Notes: a model not told the origin generated them from the letters alone. Positions 1-8,692 are shown, counted from the stretch's first letter. The stretch: DNA of 33,129 nt from Comamonadaceae bacterium (GCA_947484245.1 CANKOT010000014.1:1-33129), one strand, 5' to 3'. A program made the numbers and translations.

Positions 1-1758
1 ACCGTGTTCAATGAACTGGTCTGGGAAGCCCAATGATAACAAGGGCTTGAGCAGCTTTGATTTTTGCAAGAACTCACCCACAGCGCTGCCCGCACCCCCC
101 ATCACGCACGCATCTTCAACCGTCACAAAACAGGTGTGTTTGGCAGCCATTTGCAAAATCATGGTTTCATCCAAAGGCTTGGCCCAGCGCATGTTCACCA
201 CGGTGGCGTTCAGTTTCTCAGCTACCTCAAGCGCAGGATAAAGCAAGGTGCCAAATGCCAAGATACACACGCCAGCACCTTCGCGGCGAAGCTCTGCTTT
301 GCCCAAGGGTACCGTGTCTAAGTCGGTACCTGCCGCAGCACCGACCCCTGCACCTCGGGGATAACGCACGGCCACCGGATGGTTTTGCGCGTAGGCTGTG
401 CTTAGCAACAAACGGCACTCGCGCTCGTCGCTGGGACAAGCAATAGACATATTGGGAATACAACGCAAATAAGCAATGTCGTAGGCGCCAGCATGCGTGG
501 CACCATCGGCACCCACCAGGCCCGCACGGTCCAAGGCAAATACCACCGGTAAGTTTTGCAAGGCCACGTCGTGAATCAGTTGGTCGTAGCCGCGCTGCAA
601 GAAGGTGGAGTAAATGGCCACTACGGGCTTGAGGCCCTCACAGGCCAAGCCCGCCGCAAAAGTGATGGCATGTTGCTCGGCAATGCCCACATCGTAATAA
701 CGATCTGGAAAGCGCTTGTGAAACTCCACCATGCCAGAGCCCTCGCGCATGGCGGGCGTAATGCCCACCAAACGCTTGTCGGCGGCAGCCATGTCACAAA
801 GCCATTGGCCAAAGATGTGCATAAAGGAAGGTTTAGCTGGCTTGACAGCAGGCACCAAGCCTACTTTGGGATCGAACTTGCCGGGGCCGTGGTAGTTCAC
901 AGGATCTTCTTCGGCCAGCCTGTAACCCTGCCCTTTTTTGGTGATCACATGCAAAAACTGAGGGCCTTGCAAGTGCTTGATGTTTTCCAAGGTAGGAATG
1001 AGTGAATCCAAATCGTGCCCATCGATGGGGCCGATGTAATTGAAACCAAATTGCTCAAACATGGTAGCCGGCACCACCATGCCTTTGGCATGCTGTTCAA
1101 AGCGTTTGGCCAACTCAAATAGCGGCGGCGCGCCTTTCAAAACATTTTTGCCCATGCTTTTGGCAGTGGAGTAAAAGCGCCCGCTCATCAGTTGTGCCAA
1201 GTAGCGGTTCAGTGCGCCAACTGGCGGACTGATGGACATGTCGTTGTCGTTCAAGATGACCAACAATTTGCAGTCTTCAATGCCCGCGTTGTTCATGGCT
1301 TCAAAGGCCATACCTGCGGTCATGGCGCCATCGCCAATGACGGCAATGGCGTGGCGTGATTCACCCTTTTGGCGCGCTGCAATGGCCATGCCAAGCGCCG
1401 CCGAAATGCTGGTGGAAGAGTGCGCGGTACCGAAGGTGTCGTACTCGCTTTCATCGCGGCGCGGAAAACCAGACAGGCCCCCCAATTGACGAAGCGTTGG
1501 CATGCGCTCGCGCCTGCCCGTCAAAATTTTGTGAGGATAAGTTTGGTGGCCCACATCCCACACGATGCGGTCTTCGGGTGTGTTGAACACGTAATGCAGC
1601 GCCACCGTGAGCTCCACAGTGCCCAAATTGGAGCTGAGGTGGCCCCCAGTTTGAGACACATTGTCCAAGACGCACTGGCGCACGTCAGCCGCCAAACGGG
1701 GTAAGTCGCCGCGCTGTAGTTTTCGAAGGTCAGCGGGAGAGTGAATCGATTCAAGCAT
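1..1758 (-). CDS. dxs: 1-deoxy-D-xylulose-5-phosphate synthase, 3' end cut by window edge
   Basis: First enzyme of the MEP isoprenoid pathway: a thiamine-diphosphate enzyme condensing pyruvate with glyceraldehyde 3-phosphate in the cytoplasm. The reading frame runs open from the ATG at 1758 to the left edge (586 codons); family members are about 620-640 residues, so the last few dozen are missing. Visible motifs are [19 protein letters not shown] near the N-terminus, the ThDP/Mg site [13 protein letters not shown] (G142-D143-G144), [13 protein letters not shown], and the transketolase-type [14 protein letters not shown] with the catalytic Glu at residue 361. The ispA stop ends 2 bases upstream of the start, so dxs is the last visible gene of xseB-ispA-dxs, the usual arrangement in proteobacteria. 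No frameshift is seen. Confidence 0.97.
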   Translation of the reverse strand, partial: MLESIHSPADLRKLQRGDLPRLAADVRQCVLDNVSQTGGHLSSNLGTVELTVALHYVFNTPEDRIVWDVGHQTYPHKILTGRRERMPTLRQLGGLSGFPRRDESEYDTFGTAHSSTSISAALGMAIAARQKGESRHAIAVIGDGAMTAGMAFEAMNNAGIEDCKLLVILNDNDMSISPPVGALNRYLAQLMSGRFYSTAKSMGKNVLKGAPPLFELAKRFEQHAKGMVVPATMFEQFGFNYIGPIDGHDLDSLIPTLENIKHLQGPQFLHVITKKGQGYRLAEEDPVNYHGPGKFDPKVGLVPAVKPAKPSFMHIFGQWLCDMAAADKRLVGITPAMREGSGMVEFHKRFPDRYYDVGIAEQHAITFAAGLACEGLKPVVAIYSTFLQRGYDQLIHDVALQNLPVVFALDRAGLVGADGATHAGAYDIAYLRCIPNMSIACPSDERECRLLLSTAYAQNHPVAVRYPRGAGVGAAAGTDLDTVPLGKAELRREGAGVCILAFGTLLYPALEVAEKLNATVVNMRWAKPLDETMILQMAAKHTCFVTVEDACVMGGAGSAVGEFLQKSKLLKPLLSLGFPDQFIEHG

Positions 1759-1760
1759 GT

Positions 1761-2708
1761 TTAATTTTTCCGTTGCACCACTTGCGTGGCCAATGCGCGC
1801 AAGGCTGCAGTGGCCGTGATGTTCAAGCCACTGGCGTCAAGTGCTGCCAGGGAGTCTGAGTAGAGCTTGGCAGCCAATTGTTGAGCTTGCGCCAAACCCA
1901 TGAGAGACACATAGGTCGGCTTATCGGCCGCCGCATCTTTGCCCGCTGTTTTGCCCAAAGTGGCGGAGTCAGAGGTGACATCCAAAATGTCATCCACCAC
2001 CTGAAAAGCCAAACCCAAGGCCTGTGCATATTGGCTCAAAGCATCAAAGATCTGGCTGGATAGTTTGCCTGCACTCACAGCACCCATTTGCACACTGCAA
2101 AGAAGCAGTGCTCCCGTTTTGAGGCGATGCATTTGACGCAATTGGCTTTCGTTCAAGGGCACACCCACGCTGGCCAAATCGATGGCCTGGCCACCCGCCA
2201 TGCCTTGATAACCCGAAGCCCGAGCCAACAAAGACACCTGCGCGGACTGCACAGCCACCTCGGTGCTGCCGTCTTGGGGGGTTAAAAATTCAAATGCCAG
2301 TGCCTGCAAAGCATCACCCGCTAGCAAAGCTTGCGCTTCGCCATATTTCACATGCACCGTTGGCTTGCCTCGGCGCAGCACATCGTTGTCCATGCAGGGC
2401 ATGTCATCGTGAACCAAAGAGTAAGCATGGATCAATTCAATTGCACAAGCAGCTCGCAGTGCGGCCAAAGAACTGGGTTGATCAGACACTGTGGCGGCCT
2501 CTAAATCAACCCCCACAGCTTCTGCGGCAGCCAACACCAACAATGGCCTCAAGCGCTTACCGCCATCCAAAACCGAATAGCGCATCGCTTCTCCCAAACC
2601 TGCGGGAGCATGGGCATCAATTCCGTGCTTGAGCACCTGCTCTACCTGAGTCAGGCGCTCTACAGACCATGCCTTGAAATCGAAGTTGTTTGAATTGAAA
2701 GAACTCAT
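1761..2708 (-). CDS. ispA: polyprenyl (farnesyl/geranyl) diphosphate synthase
   Basis: Short-chain trans-prenyl synthase that condenses IPP with DMAPP/GPP to make farnesyl diphosphate for quinones and undecaprenyl phosphate. The 315-residue product has [11 protein letters not shown] near residue 48, the first Asp-rich motif DDMPCMD (101-107, the long DDx4D form of bacterial enzymes) and the second motif DDILD (239-243). The frame extends upstream to a TTG at 2720, but the ATG at 2708 is preferred: it overlaps the xseB stop codon as ATGA, a typical translational-coupling junction. It lies between xseB and dxs. The family is certain; whether product length is C15 or otherwise cannot be read from sequence alone. 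Confidence 0.95.
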   Translation of the reverse strand: MSSFNSNNFDFKAWSVERLTQVEQVLKHGIDAHAPAGLGEAMRYSVLDGGKRLRPLLVLAAAEAVGVDLEAATVSDQPSSLAALRAACAIELIHAYSLVHDDMPCMDNDVLRRGKPTVHVKYGEAQALLAGDALQALAFEFLTPQDGSTEVAVQSAQVSLLARASGYQGMAGGQAIDLASVGVPLNESQLRQMHRLKTGALLLCSVQMGAVSAGKLSSQIFDALSQYAQALGLAFQVVDDILDVTSDSATLGKTAGKDAAADKPTYVSLMGLAQAQQLAAKLYSDSLAALDASGLNITATAALRALATQVVQRKN

Positions 2709-2986
2709 GCGCCATCCCAAGGTTTCAAGGTCCCTTCATCCAACACACTGATTTGATTTTCAATGGCGGCCAATCGTTCGCGGCAATAAGCCAGAAGACT
2801 GGCGCCTCTTTGGTAATGGCTCAACAATTGGTCTAGGGGCAGCTGACCTGATTCCAATTTGGCCAACAATTGCTCCAACTCTTGAACCGCCTCTTCATAA
2901 CTGGCGGGCAGAGCCTGTTCGGCCGGTGCTTTGTCTGGTGAAGAAGTGGCTTTGGGCATGGCAAATTTGGGGCTTAAAGAAGCCAT
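2705..2986 (-). CDS. xseB: exodeoxyribonuclease VII small subunit
   Basis: Small subunit of exonuclease VII, which with XseA degrades single-stranded DNA from both ends in the cytoplasm. The 93-residue protein has the family signature [19 protein letters not shown] followed by [20 protein letters not shown], two helices that form the coiled-coil-like small subunit. The first 25 or so residues are a low-complexity Ala/Pro/Lys-rich extension, and an in-frame ATG at 2959 is an alternative start; neither start has a good ribosome-binding site. The stop overlaps the ispA start by 4 bases. xseB heading an ispA-dxs operon is the usual proteobacterial order. Confidence 0.93.
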   Translation of the reverse strand: MASLSPKFAMPKATSSPDKAPAEQALPASYEEAVQELEQLLAKLESGQLPLDQLLSHYQRGASLLAYCRERLAAIENQISVLDEGTLKPWDGA

Positions 2987-3013
2987 TTTAGGTCGACTTC
3001 AGCCCAATTTTGC

Positions 3014-3132
3014 TGACCTGAGGGTACAATCCCAAATTCACCGCGGGCTTAGGTCCGTTTTTTTCGCGTCAAAGCCTTTGGCTTCACGCATTGTTCCTGC
3101 CCCTTTATAGGGGGAGTCTCTAGGTCAGGTCA
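3014..3132 (+). promoter_or_regulatory. candidate promoter and structured leader of the Rieske gene
   Basis: The 149-base gap between xseB and the Rieske gene holds several signals. A -10-like TACAAT lies at 3025-3030 without a clear -35. A hairpin spans 3066-3089 (GCGT and AAGCC pairing with GGCTT and ACGC). A second small hairpin, CCCC-TTTATA-GGGG, sits near 3102-3115. An 8-base inverted repeat joins TGACCTGA (3014-3021) to TCAGGTCA (3125-3132). The 3' arm of this repeat includes the likely ribosome-binding AGG just before the start at 3136. If transcription begins upstream of 3014, the repeat could mask that site; if it starts after the TACAAT, it could not. No known RNA family is recognised. 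Confidence 0.3.
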
Positions 3133-3135
3133 CCA

Positions 3136-4281
3136 ATGTCTGATTTAAGTCTTCAACTGCAGCAGGCCTCAAGCCAACTACCAGTTTCAAGCTATTTTGA
3201 TGAAGCGCTGTTTCAGCGCGAGCTGAAAACCATTTTTCAGCAAGGTCCGCGTTATGTGGGCCATCAATTGTCCGTCCCAGACATCGGGGACTACCACGCC
3301 CTGCCCCAAGAAGCTGGCGGTCGAGCCTTGGTTCGATCTCAGCATGGCATTGAGCTGATCTCCAACATTTGCCGACATCGCCAAGCTGTGATGTTGCAAG
3401 GTCGTGGGTCTCTTAACACGCAGCAAAAAGGCAGCGCAGGCGGCAACATTGTGTGCCCCTTGCACCGCTGGACCTATGCCCCACAAGGTCAACTTTTGGG
3501 TGCCCCACATTTTGCGCAAGACCCCTGCCTCAATCTCAAAAACTACCCGCTGCGCGATTGGAATGGCTTGTTGTTTGAAGACAATGGACGCGACATTGAA
3601 GCCGACTTGGCCGGCATGGGGCCACGCGCCGCATTGGATTTCTCGGGCTTCAAGCTCGAGCACATTGAGTTGCACGAATGCAACTACAACTGGAAAACCT
3701 TCATCGAGGTTTACCTCGAGGACTACCACGTTGAGCCCTTCCACCCCGGCCTTGGCAACTTCGTCACTTGCGACGACCTGAGCTGGCAATTCAAAAAAGA
3801 GTTTTCAGTGCAAACCGTGGGCATTGCCAACCGCTTGGGCAAGGCAGGCAGCCCCGTCTACGAACGCTGGCAAAAACAGCTCATGGCTTATCGACAAGGG
3901 GCTGTGCCTGAATACGGCGCCATTTGGCTGACTTACTACCCTCACATCATGGTGGAGTGGTATCCGCATGTGCTCACGGTGTCGACACTTCACCCCATTA
4001 GCCCAGAGAAAACTCTGAACATGGTGGAGTTTTATTACCCTGAAGAAATCGTTGCATTTGAGCGTGAATTCGTCGAAGCCCAAAAAGCCGCCTACATGGA
4101 AACTTGCATCGAAGACGACGAAATTGCAGAGCGCATGGATGCTGGCCGCAAAGCCTTGATGCAGCGCGGTGACAATGAAGTAGGACCGTATCAAAGTCCC
4201 ATGGAAGACGGTATGCAACACTTCCATGAGTGGTATCGCAACAAGATGAGCACACCGGTGAACGAAGCTTCAAGCGACTAA
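3136..4281 (+). CDS. Rieske [2Fe-2S] ring-hydroxylating-type oxygenase, alpha subunit
   Basis: Oxygenase component of a Rieske non-haem iron system (381 residues; family 350-450), which uses O2 and electrons from a separate reductase to hydroxylate or demethylate a small substrate. The N-terminal Rieske domain has C79-x-H81 and C107-x-x-H110 for the [2Fe-2S] cluster. The catalytic domain has NWKTFIEVYLEDYHVEPFH, with H198 and H203 as mononuclear-iron ligands. Three residues before H198, where naphthalene dioxygenase has the electron-bridging Asp, this protein has Glu195; Glu there is known from the GbcA/CntA-type quaternary-amine oxygenases. No beta subunit, ferredoxin or reductase gene is nearby. 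An EamA permease and a sulfurtransferase follow within a few bases. Substrate is unknown; quaternary-amine or aromatic-acid use are both possible. Confidence 0.9.
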   Translation: MSDLSLQLQQASSQLPVSSYFDEALFQRELKTIFQQGPRYVGHQLSVPDIGDYHALPQEAGGRALVRSQHGIELISNICRHRQAVMLQGRGSLNTQQKGSAGGNIVCPLHRWTYAPQGQLLGAPHFAQDPCLNLKNYPLRDWNGLLFEDNGRDIEADLAGMGPRAALDFSGFKLEHIELHECNYNWKTFIEVYLEDYHVEPFHPGLGNFVTCDDLSWQFKKEFSVQTVGIANRLGKAGSPVYERWQKQLMAYRQGAVPEYGAIWLTYYPHIMVEWYPHVLTVSTLHPISPEKTLNMVEFYYPEEIVAFEREFVEAQKAAYMETCIEDDEIAERMDAGRKALMQRGDNEVGPYQSPMEDGMQHFHEWYRNKMSTPVNEASSD

Positions 4282-4286
4282 GCTGA

Positions 4287-5174
4287 ATGCAAGCGTTATG
4301 GATGGTTTTAGCTTCGCTGTTTTTCTCAACCATGAGTGTGTGTGTGAAGTTTGCGGCGGAGCACTTCAGCACATTTGAATTGGTTTTCTACCGCGGCGTC
4401 ATTGGCGCCCTGCTCATGGCCATTGCCTGTCAGCGCCAAAGTATCTCGCTTCAAACAAGGGTGCCCAAAATGCACACTTGGCGTGCGTTCACTGGGGTGG
4501 TTTCTTTGGCGGCATGGTTTTATGCCATTGCGTATTTGCCTTTGGCTACGGCCATGACCTTGAACTACATGAGCGGTATCTGGGTTGCTGCATTTTTGGT
4601 GGGTGCCACAATTTGGAACGGCAAGCGCCAAGATGTGATGCGACAGTTTCCCGTTGTGCTCTGTGTGGTCATCAGCTTTTTGGGTGTGGTCATGATCCTC
4701 AGGCCCACCATCGAACAAAACCAAGTGTTTGCGGGACTGGTTGGCTTGTTCTCCGGCATGATTGCCGCAATGGCCTACATCCAAGTGGCTGAACTTGGCA
4801 GAGAGGGCGAGCCCGTTGAGCGCACCGTGTTTTACTTTTCATTGGCAGCCGCTGTCTCTGGCGCTTTGGTCATGCTGTTCACTGGCACCAGCGAATGGGT
4901 TTGGTCAGAAGCTTGGCTGTTGTTGCCCATTGGCATTTTGGCCGCATTGGGCCAATGGTGCATGACCCGCGCCTACAACGATGGCGCCACCATGTTGGTG
5001 GCCAATTTGCAATACTCTGGCATTGTGTTCTCCGCCTTGTTTGGCTTGTTTTTATTTGGCGATCAAATACCCTTTATGGGTTGGGCCGGAATTTGTATCA
5101 TTATGATAAGCGGCATTGCAGCCACTGCTCTCAGAGACCGAAGCCTGGGCAAGGTCAACACTGAAAAATATTGA
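4287..5174 (+). CDS. EamA-family (drug/metabolite transporter superfamily) permease
   Basis: Inner-membrane transporter of 295 residues with the two tandem EamA repeats and about ten hydrophobic segments typical of DMT proteins, for example LPLATAMTLNYMSGIWVAAFL in the first half and MTRAYNDGATMLVANLQYSG in the second. Members usually export amino acids, metabolites or drugs; the substrate cannot be told from sequence. The start lies 5 bases after the Rieske stop, and its own stop TGA abuts the next gene, so it is almost certainly co-transcribed with both neighbours. Its job may be export or import of the oxygenase substrate or product, which is inference. Confidence 0.9.
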   Translation: MQALWMVLASLFFSTMSVCVKFAAEHFSTFELVFYRGVIGALLMAIACQRQSISLQTRVPKMHTWRAFTGVVSLAAWFYAIAYLPLATAMTLNYMSGIWVAAFLVGATIWNGKRQDVMRQFPVVLCVVISFLGVVMILRPTIEQNQVFAGLVGLFSGMIAAMAYIQVAELGREGEPVERTVFYFSLAAAVSGALVMLFTGTSEWVWSEAWLLLPIGILAALGQWCMTRAYNDGATMLVANLQYSGIVFSALFGLFLFGDQIPFMGWAGICIIMISGIAATALRDRSLGKVNTEKY

Positions 5175-5189
5175 ATGGAAGGAACCAAC

Positions 5190-6050
5190 ATGTACACCAC
5201 CTTGATATCTGCAGAACAACTCAAAGCCCTTCAAGCTTCAGGCCAGCCTCTCATGGTTTTCGATTGCAGTTTTGAGTTGATGAAACCTGAAATGGCCGAC
5301 ATCATGTTCTCCACCGTGCGCATCCAAGGCGCCCAACAAGCGCATCTCGATCGCAACCTCAGCAGCCGCGATGGCTCTGCAGTGAATGGCGGACGCAACC
5401 CCCTGCCCACCAGAGAGTCTTTGGCTGCATGGCTTGGTGGCTTGGGTTTTCAAAACAACATGCAGGCCGTGGTTTATGACCGAAATGGGGCCAACTACTG
5501 TGGGCGTCTTTGGTGGATATTGAAATGGCTCGGCCACGATGCAGTGGCCGTTTTGAATGGCGGTTTGCAGGCTTGGCAAGCTGTTGGCGGTTCTGTTGAA
5601 TCGGGTGCACCTGTAGCCAAGCCCGCTCAGCCGACGACATTTGAATTGAAGCCTGCACTGCGTGAATGGTTGAGCACTGCGCAATTGGCACCTCAAGTCG
5701 GACATCCTGAGGCGACCCTCATTGACGCAAGAAGTGCTGTGCGTTTTAGCGGCGAAATGGAGCCCATTGACCCTGTTGCAGGGCACATTCCTGGCGCATT
5801 GAACAGACCCTTTGCCGAGAACTTAGACGCCAATGGTTTTTTCAAATCAGCTGATGTTCTTCGGGCTGAGTTTGAAAAATTGTTGGCTGGACGAAAGCCA
5901 GAATCGGTGGTGCATTACTGCGGCAGCGGTGTTAGCACTCTGCCCAATTTGTTGGCCATGGAACTAGCAGGCTTGGGTTCTACGCGCTTGTACCCTGGCA
6001 GTTGGAGCGAGTGGAGCGGCACACCTGGCTTGCCCTGCGCCAAGTCTTAA
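5190..6050 (+). CDS. sulfurtransferase, 3-mercaptopyruvate/thiosulfate type (two rhodanese domains)
   Basis: Two-domain rhodanese-fold enzyme of 286 residues that moves sulfane sulfur from 3-mercaptopyruvate or thiosulfate to a thiol acceptor or cyanide. The N-terminal inactive domain contains VVYDRNGANYCGRLWWILKWLGHD. The C-terminal domain carries the active-site loop C244-GSGVS, and the CG[ST]GV[ST] type is that of SseA-like mercaptopyruvate sulfurtransferases rather than classical rhodanese. An in-frame ATG at 5175 directly abuts the EamA stop, but the ATG at 5190 has a good ribosome-binding GGAAGGA and is chosen. It is third in a Rieske-EamA-sulfurtransferase operon; sulfur chemistry next to an oxygenase is notable. 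Confidence 0.93.
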   Translation: MYTTLISAEQLKALQASGQPLMVFDCSFELMKPEMADIMFSTVRIQGAQQAHLDRNLSSRDGSAVNGGRNPLPTRESLAAWLGGLGFQNNMQAVVYDRNGANYCGRLWWILKWLGHDAVAVLNGGLQAWQAVGGSVESGAPVAKPAQPTTFELKPALREWLSTAQLAPQVGHPEATLIDARSAVRFSGEMEPIDPVAGHIPGALNRPFAENLDANGFFKSADVLRAEFEKLLAGRKPESVVHYCGSGVSTLPNLLAMELAGLGSTRLYPGSWSEWSGTPGLPCAKS

Positions 6051-6073
6051 AACCCATTCAGCGCTTGAGGGCG

Positions 6074-6913
6074 TCAGTGAAAGGCGAAGGAGTGTGCCAA
6101 GCTACTCACACCGCTGACCAACGCAATGCCTGATAGCAGCCACACAATTTGAGCCGCAGTCTCGCGAGAGCTCAGACGCTTTTGGAGTTGCGGAATGAGA
6201 TCGGCCAAGGCCACATAAATGAAGCTGCTGCTGGCAATGGCCAACATGTAGGGCAAGATGCCGTGCAACTGCTCTAGCAGTGCGAAGCCAGCAACGCCAC
6301 CCAAGGCGGTGATCGCGCCTGCCATGGACACCTTGAGCACAGCAGTTTGTCGGCTTTGGGAGCCCTCGCGCAAAACCACCAAATCGCCCATGTGATGAGG
6401 CACTTCGTGGGCCAGGACGGCCAAGGCCGCCACAATGCCCAAACGCAAGTCAACCAAGAAGGCCGAGGCAATCAAGATGCCATCGCCAAAACAATGCACG
6501 CTGTCGCCCGCCAAAATGGCCCAACTGCCGGGCACAGGCTTGGCATGGTTGGCGTGATGGTGATGGTGATGATGCGCGTGCTCTGAGTGATGATGATCGG
6601 GGTCATCATTGTGATCATGCTGAGCATCCCCATGGTGATGTTCATGGCCGTGGTGCCATAACTCAGCTTTGTCGAGCAAGAAAAAAAACAGCAAGCCAAA
6701 CAACAAGGTGGCAAACAGATTGTGCGGCTCAACACCCGCTTCAAAGGCTTCAGGCAAGAGATGCAGGAACGCCGTGGCCAACAAAGCGCCAGCGGCCAAG
6801 CTGAGCATGTGCTGTGTGTAGCGGCTGACAATACCAAAACTAAGCCAGGCTGCCAACCAAACACTGCCAATTCCAGCAGCCAAGGTTCCCAACAATATTG
6901 CCAATAAAGTCAT
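6074..6913 (-). CDS. ZIP-family divalent metal transporter with His-rich loop
   Basis: Inner-membrane ZIP transporter (279 residues) that brings Zn2+ or related divalent metals into the cytoplasm. It has about eight hydrophobic segments. A long cytoplasmic-type loop at residues 87-123 is extremely rich in His with interspersed Asp, the usual metal-sensing loop between TM3 and TM4. The pore motifs are seen as H140-C-F-G-D144 in TM4 (common form HNxxD, here Cys for Asn) and H169-E-V-P-H173 in TM5. The start has a ribosome-binding GGTGGA 6-8 bases upstream. The gene converges on the sulfurtransferase gene with only 23 bases between stops and no clear terminator. Metal specificity is not determined; Zn is most likely. 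Confidence 0.92.
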   Translation of the reverse strand: MTLLAILLGTLAAGIGSVWLAAWLSFGIVSRYTQHMLSLAAGALLATAFLHLLPEAFEAGVEPHNLFATLLFGLLFFFLLDKAELWHHGHEHHHGDAQHDHNDDPDHHHSEHAHHHHHHHANHAKPVPGSWAILAGDSVHCFGDGILIASAFLVDLRLGIVAALAVLAHEVPHHMGDLVVLREGSQSRQTAVLKVSMAGAITALGGVAGFALLEQLHGILPYMLAIASSSFIYVALADLIPQLQKRLSSRETAAQIVWLLSGIALVSGVSSLAHSFAFH

Positions 6914-6958
6914 TCAAATTTCCACCCAAGTTTCATCAACTCAGGAGACTGTGCAAAA

Positions 6959-6970
6959 GCATGATTATGC
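6959..6970 (-). promoter_or_regulatory. dyad in the ZIP upstream region, possible metal-regulator site
   Basis: GCAT-GATT-ATGC is an inverted repeat 45 bases upstream of the ZIP start, overlapping a -10-like CATAAT on the minus strand. A zinc-responsive repressor such as Zur would be the expected regulator of a ZIP gene, but the match to a known Zur box is not convincing. Confidence 0.2.
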
Positions 6971-7057
6971 CTGTCGCCATCTCAGGGGAATTTCAAACCA
7001 GTTCAACGGGTCTATGATCTACAACAGTCAATTTTTCCTCTTTAAAGATCAACGAAC

Positions 7058-7831
7058 ATGACTGCAACTTCAAATCGACTGAAAGTTGGCGTTTCAGCCT
7101 GCTTTTTTCATCCCAACGAAGAGCGCTCCCTTTTCAAGGGCAAAACCCTGCAATACATCGAACAGTCGGTGGCGCACTGGATCATGTCGCAAGGCGACTT
7201 GGCGGTCATGATCCCTTCGCCAGAAGGCAACACCCAAATAGGCGATGTGCAACTTAATCACTATGCAGAATGGCTAGACGCCTTGGTCTTGATGGGTGGC
7301 AGCGACGTCTGGCCAGGCAGTTATGGCGAAACCGCCCTTGACCCGCGCTGGGAAGGTGACCGCATCCGGGATGAATACGACAAGGGTCTGATCGAAGCGT
7401 TTGTGAAAGCGGGAAAGCCAGTTCTGGGCATTTGCCGCGGGCTTCAAATTATCAACGTGGCTTTTGGTGGCACCTTGTACCAAGACATTGCCACACAACG
7501 GCCTGAAGCCCTCGTGCATCGCGACGCAGACCTGTATGACCGCAATCTTCATGACGTGCAATTTGTGGCCAACAGTCAATTGTCCAAACTGCTTGGCGGC
7601 GCTCAATCGGCCAAGGTCAATAGCATTCACCACCAAGGCATCAAAGACCTGGCACCCAATTTTGAAATAGAGGCCTATTGCCCCCATGACAGAATACCCG
7701 AGGCCATCCGTCTGCAAGGCAAAGCCTATGTGGCCGCCATTCAATGGCATCCAGAGTTTCACCAAGCATCACAAGGCACGTTGGACGACAGTCCCATCCT
7801 GCACGACTTCTTGAAGGCCGCACGCATGTAA
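7058..7831 (+). CDS. gamma-glutamyl-gamma-aminobutyrate hydrolase family (peptidase C26, class-I GATase-like)
   Basis: Cytoplasmic class-I glutamine-amidotransferase-fold hydrolase of 257 residues, the usual length for PuuD-like enzymes, which release GABA from gamma-glutamyl-GABA in putrescine breakdown. The nucleophile elbow is GIC126RGLQ, and the His-Glu pair is H231 and E233 in AAIQWHPEF. The conserved HHQGIKDLAP stretch of the C26 family is present. A -10-like TATGAT lies at 7013-7018. There are no other puu genes nearby, so the true gamma-glutamyl substrate is uncertain. Its last 63 bases overlap the 3' end of the Nudix gene on the opposite strand. Confidence 0.9.
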   Translation: MTATSNRLKVGVSACFFHPNEERSLFKGKTLQYIEQSVAHWIMSQGDLAVMIPSPEGNTQIGDVQLNHYAEWLDALVLMGGSDVWPGSYGETALDPRWEGDRIRDEYDKGLIEAFVKAGKPVLGICRGLQIINVAFGGTLYQDIATQRPEALVHRDADLYDRNLHDVQFVANSQLSKLLGGAQSAKVNSIHHQGIKDLAPNFEIEAYCPHDRIPEAIRLQGKAYVAAIQWHPEFHQASQGTLDDSPILHDFLKAARM

Positions 7832-8692
7832 AACTGCGTGGGCCAGCACGCAGGCCGCATCCACGGTCATGCGCTTTTCGGCAATGGCTTGAACCACTTG
7901 CTGAGGCGAAAGCAAACTGAATTCAGCCACTTCGCCGTCTTGGTTCACCGGTTGCACATCAGCGGGCATCAACAAGTTGTAGACCCACAGGGTTTCATAG
8001 TGCCAACCGCGGGGCACTGCTCGGCAGGTGGTCACTTGGCCTTGCGCTACAGCACTTAGCGCCAGCGCCTCAGACAAGCCGGCTTCTTCTGCCATTTCGC
8101 GCACGCCACAGCTTTGCAATGACTCTCCCACAGTCAAGCCTCCCGCGGCCATGTTGTCCAGCATGCCAGGGTCGGTGGCCTTGGCGAAGGAGCGGCGTCC
8201 ACACCACATAGAGCCATCTTCGGTGAATCCGTTGACATGCACGGCGTGTGCTCGCAAACCAAAAAATCGGTAAGCGGCACGTTCCATTTCAAACGCGGCA
8301 GCCAGCTTGTCGGTGGGCTCCATGGGATGGCCGTTGGCCAGAATAGTGGCATCGGGCCAATAGCTGAACTTTTCATTTCGCCAGCCCGTCACATGGCCAA
8401 GATCACGCAATTCGGCGGCCAACTTGGCCAGTGCCGAGCTTCTTGAGGCATGCGTTTTTTCAGGGGTGTCCCAACGCAGACCCTGCGGCACTGTGTGCCA
8501 GTCTTGTCGCAAACTCAAAAGCACCTTGGCATGTTCTGGTTTGAGGTAGCCCGTGGGTGAAGGGGCATCACCCAAATACCAAGACACGGCCTCTTCGGGC
8601 ACGGCTTGCATGGCTTCTTGCAAGCACAACTGCAAAACTTGTCGCTCGGCATCACTCAATGCGTTTTGAAATTTTCGAATGCTGTTCTTCAT
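7769..8692 (-). CDS. Nudix hydrolase with N-terminal DUF4743 domain
   Basis: Nudix pyrophosphatase of 307 residues. The second half has a perfect Nudix box, G-x5-E-x7-REMAEEAGL, preceded by the family-typical VHVNGFTEDGSMWCGRRS and PGMLDNMAAGG. The first 130 or so residues match the DUF4743 layout of the YJR142W/plant Nudix20 group, some of which are reported to hydrolyse oxidised forms of thiamine diphosphate; that role here is inference by family. The frame extends to a TTG at 8722, but the ATG at 8692 is preferred. It lies 43 bases downstream of polA on the same strand and is likely co-transcribed. Its 3' end overlaps the convergent C26 hydrolase by 63 bases. Confidence 0.9.
   Translation of the reverse strand: MKNSIRKFQNALSDAERQVLQLCLQEAMQAVPEEAVSWYLGDAPSPTGYLKPEHAKVLLSLRQDWHTVPQGLRWDTPEKTHASRSSALAKLAAELRDLGHVTGWRNEKFSYWPDATILANGHPMEPTDKLAAAFEMERAAYRFFGLRAHAVHVNGFTEDGSMWCGRRSFAKATDPGMLDNMAAGGLTVGESLQSCGVREMAEEAGLSEALALSAVAQGQVTTCRAVPRGWHYETLWVYNLLMPADVQPVNQDGEVAEFSLLSPQQVVQAIAEKRMTVDAACVLAHAVLHACGLQEVVQDGTVVQRAL

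Noticed and set aside
3014..3132. Possible 6S or other known small RNA between xseB and the Rieske gene
   Set aside because: Too short for 6S RNA, and I could not recognise the central bubble or any known family.
3187..3789. 200-codon open frame opposite the Rieske gene
   Set aside because: It is fully antisense to a gene with intact cluster and iron motifs, and its product shows no recognisable domain.
6545..6660. Low-complexity repeat tract (ATG/GTG-rich)
   Set aside because: It is the coding sequence for the His-rich loop of the ZIP transporter, not a satellite or CRISPR.
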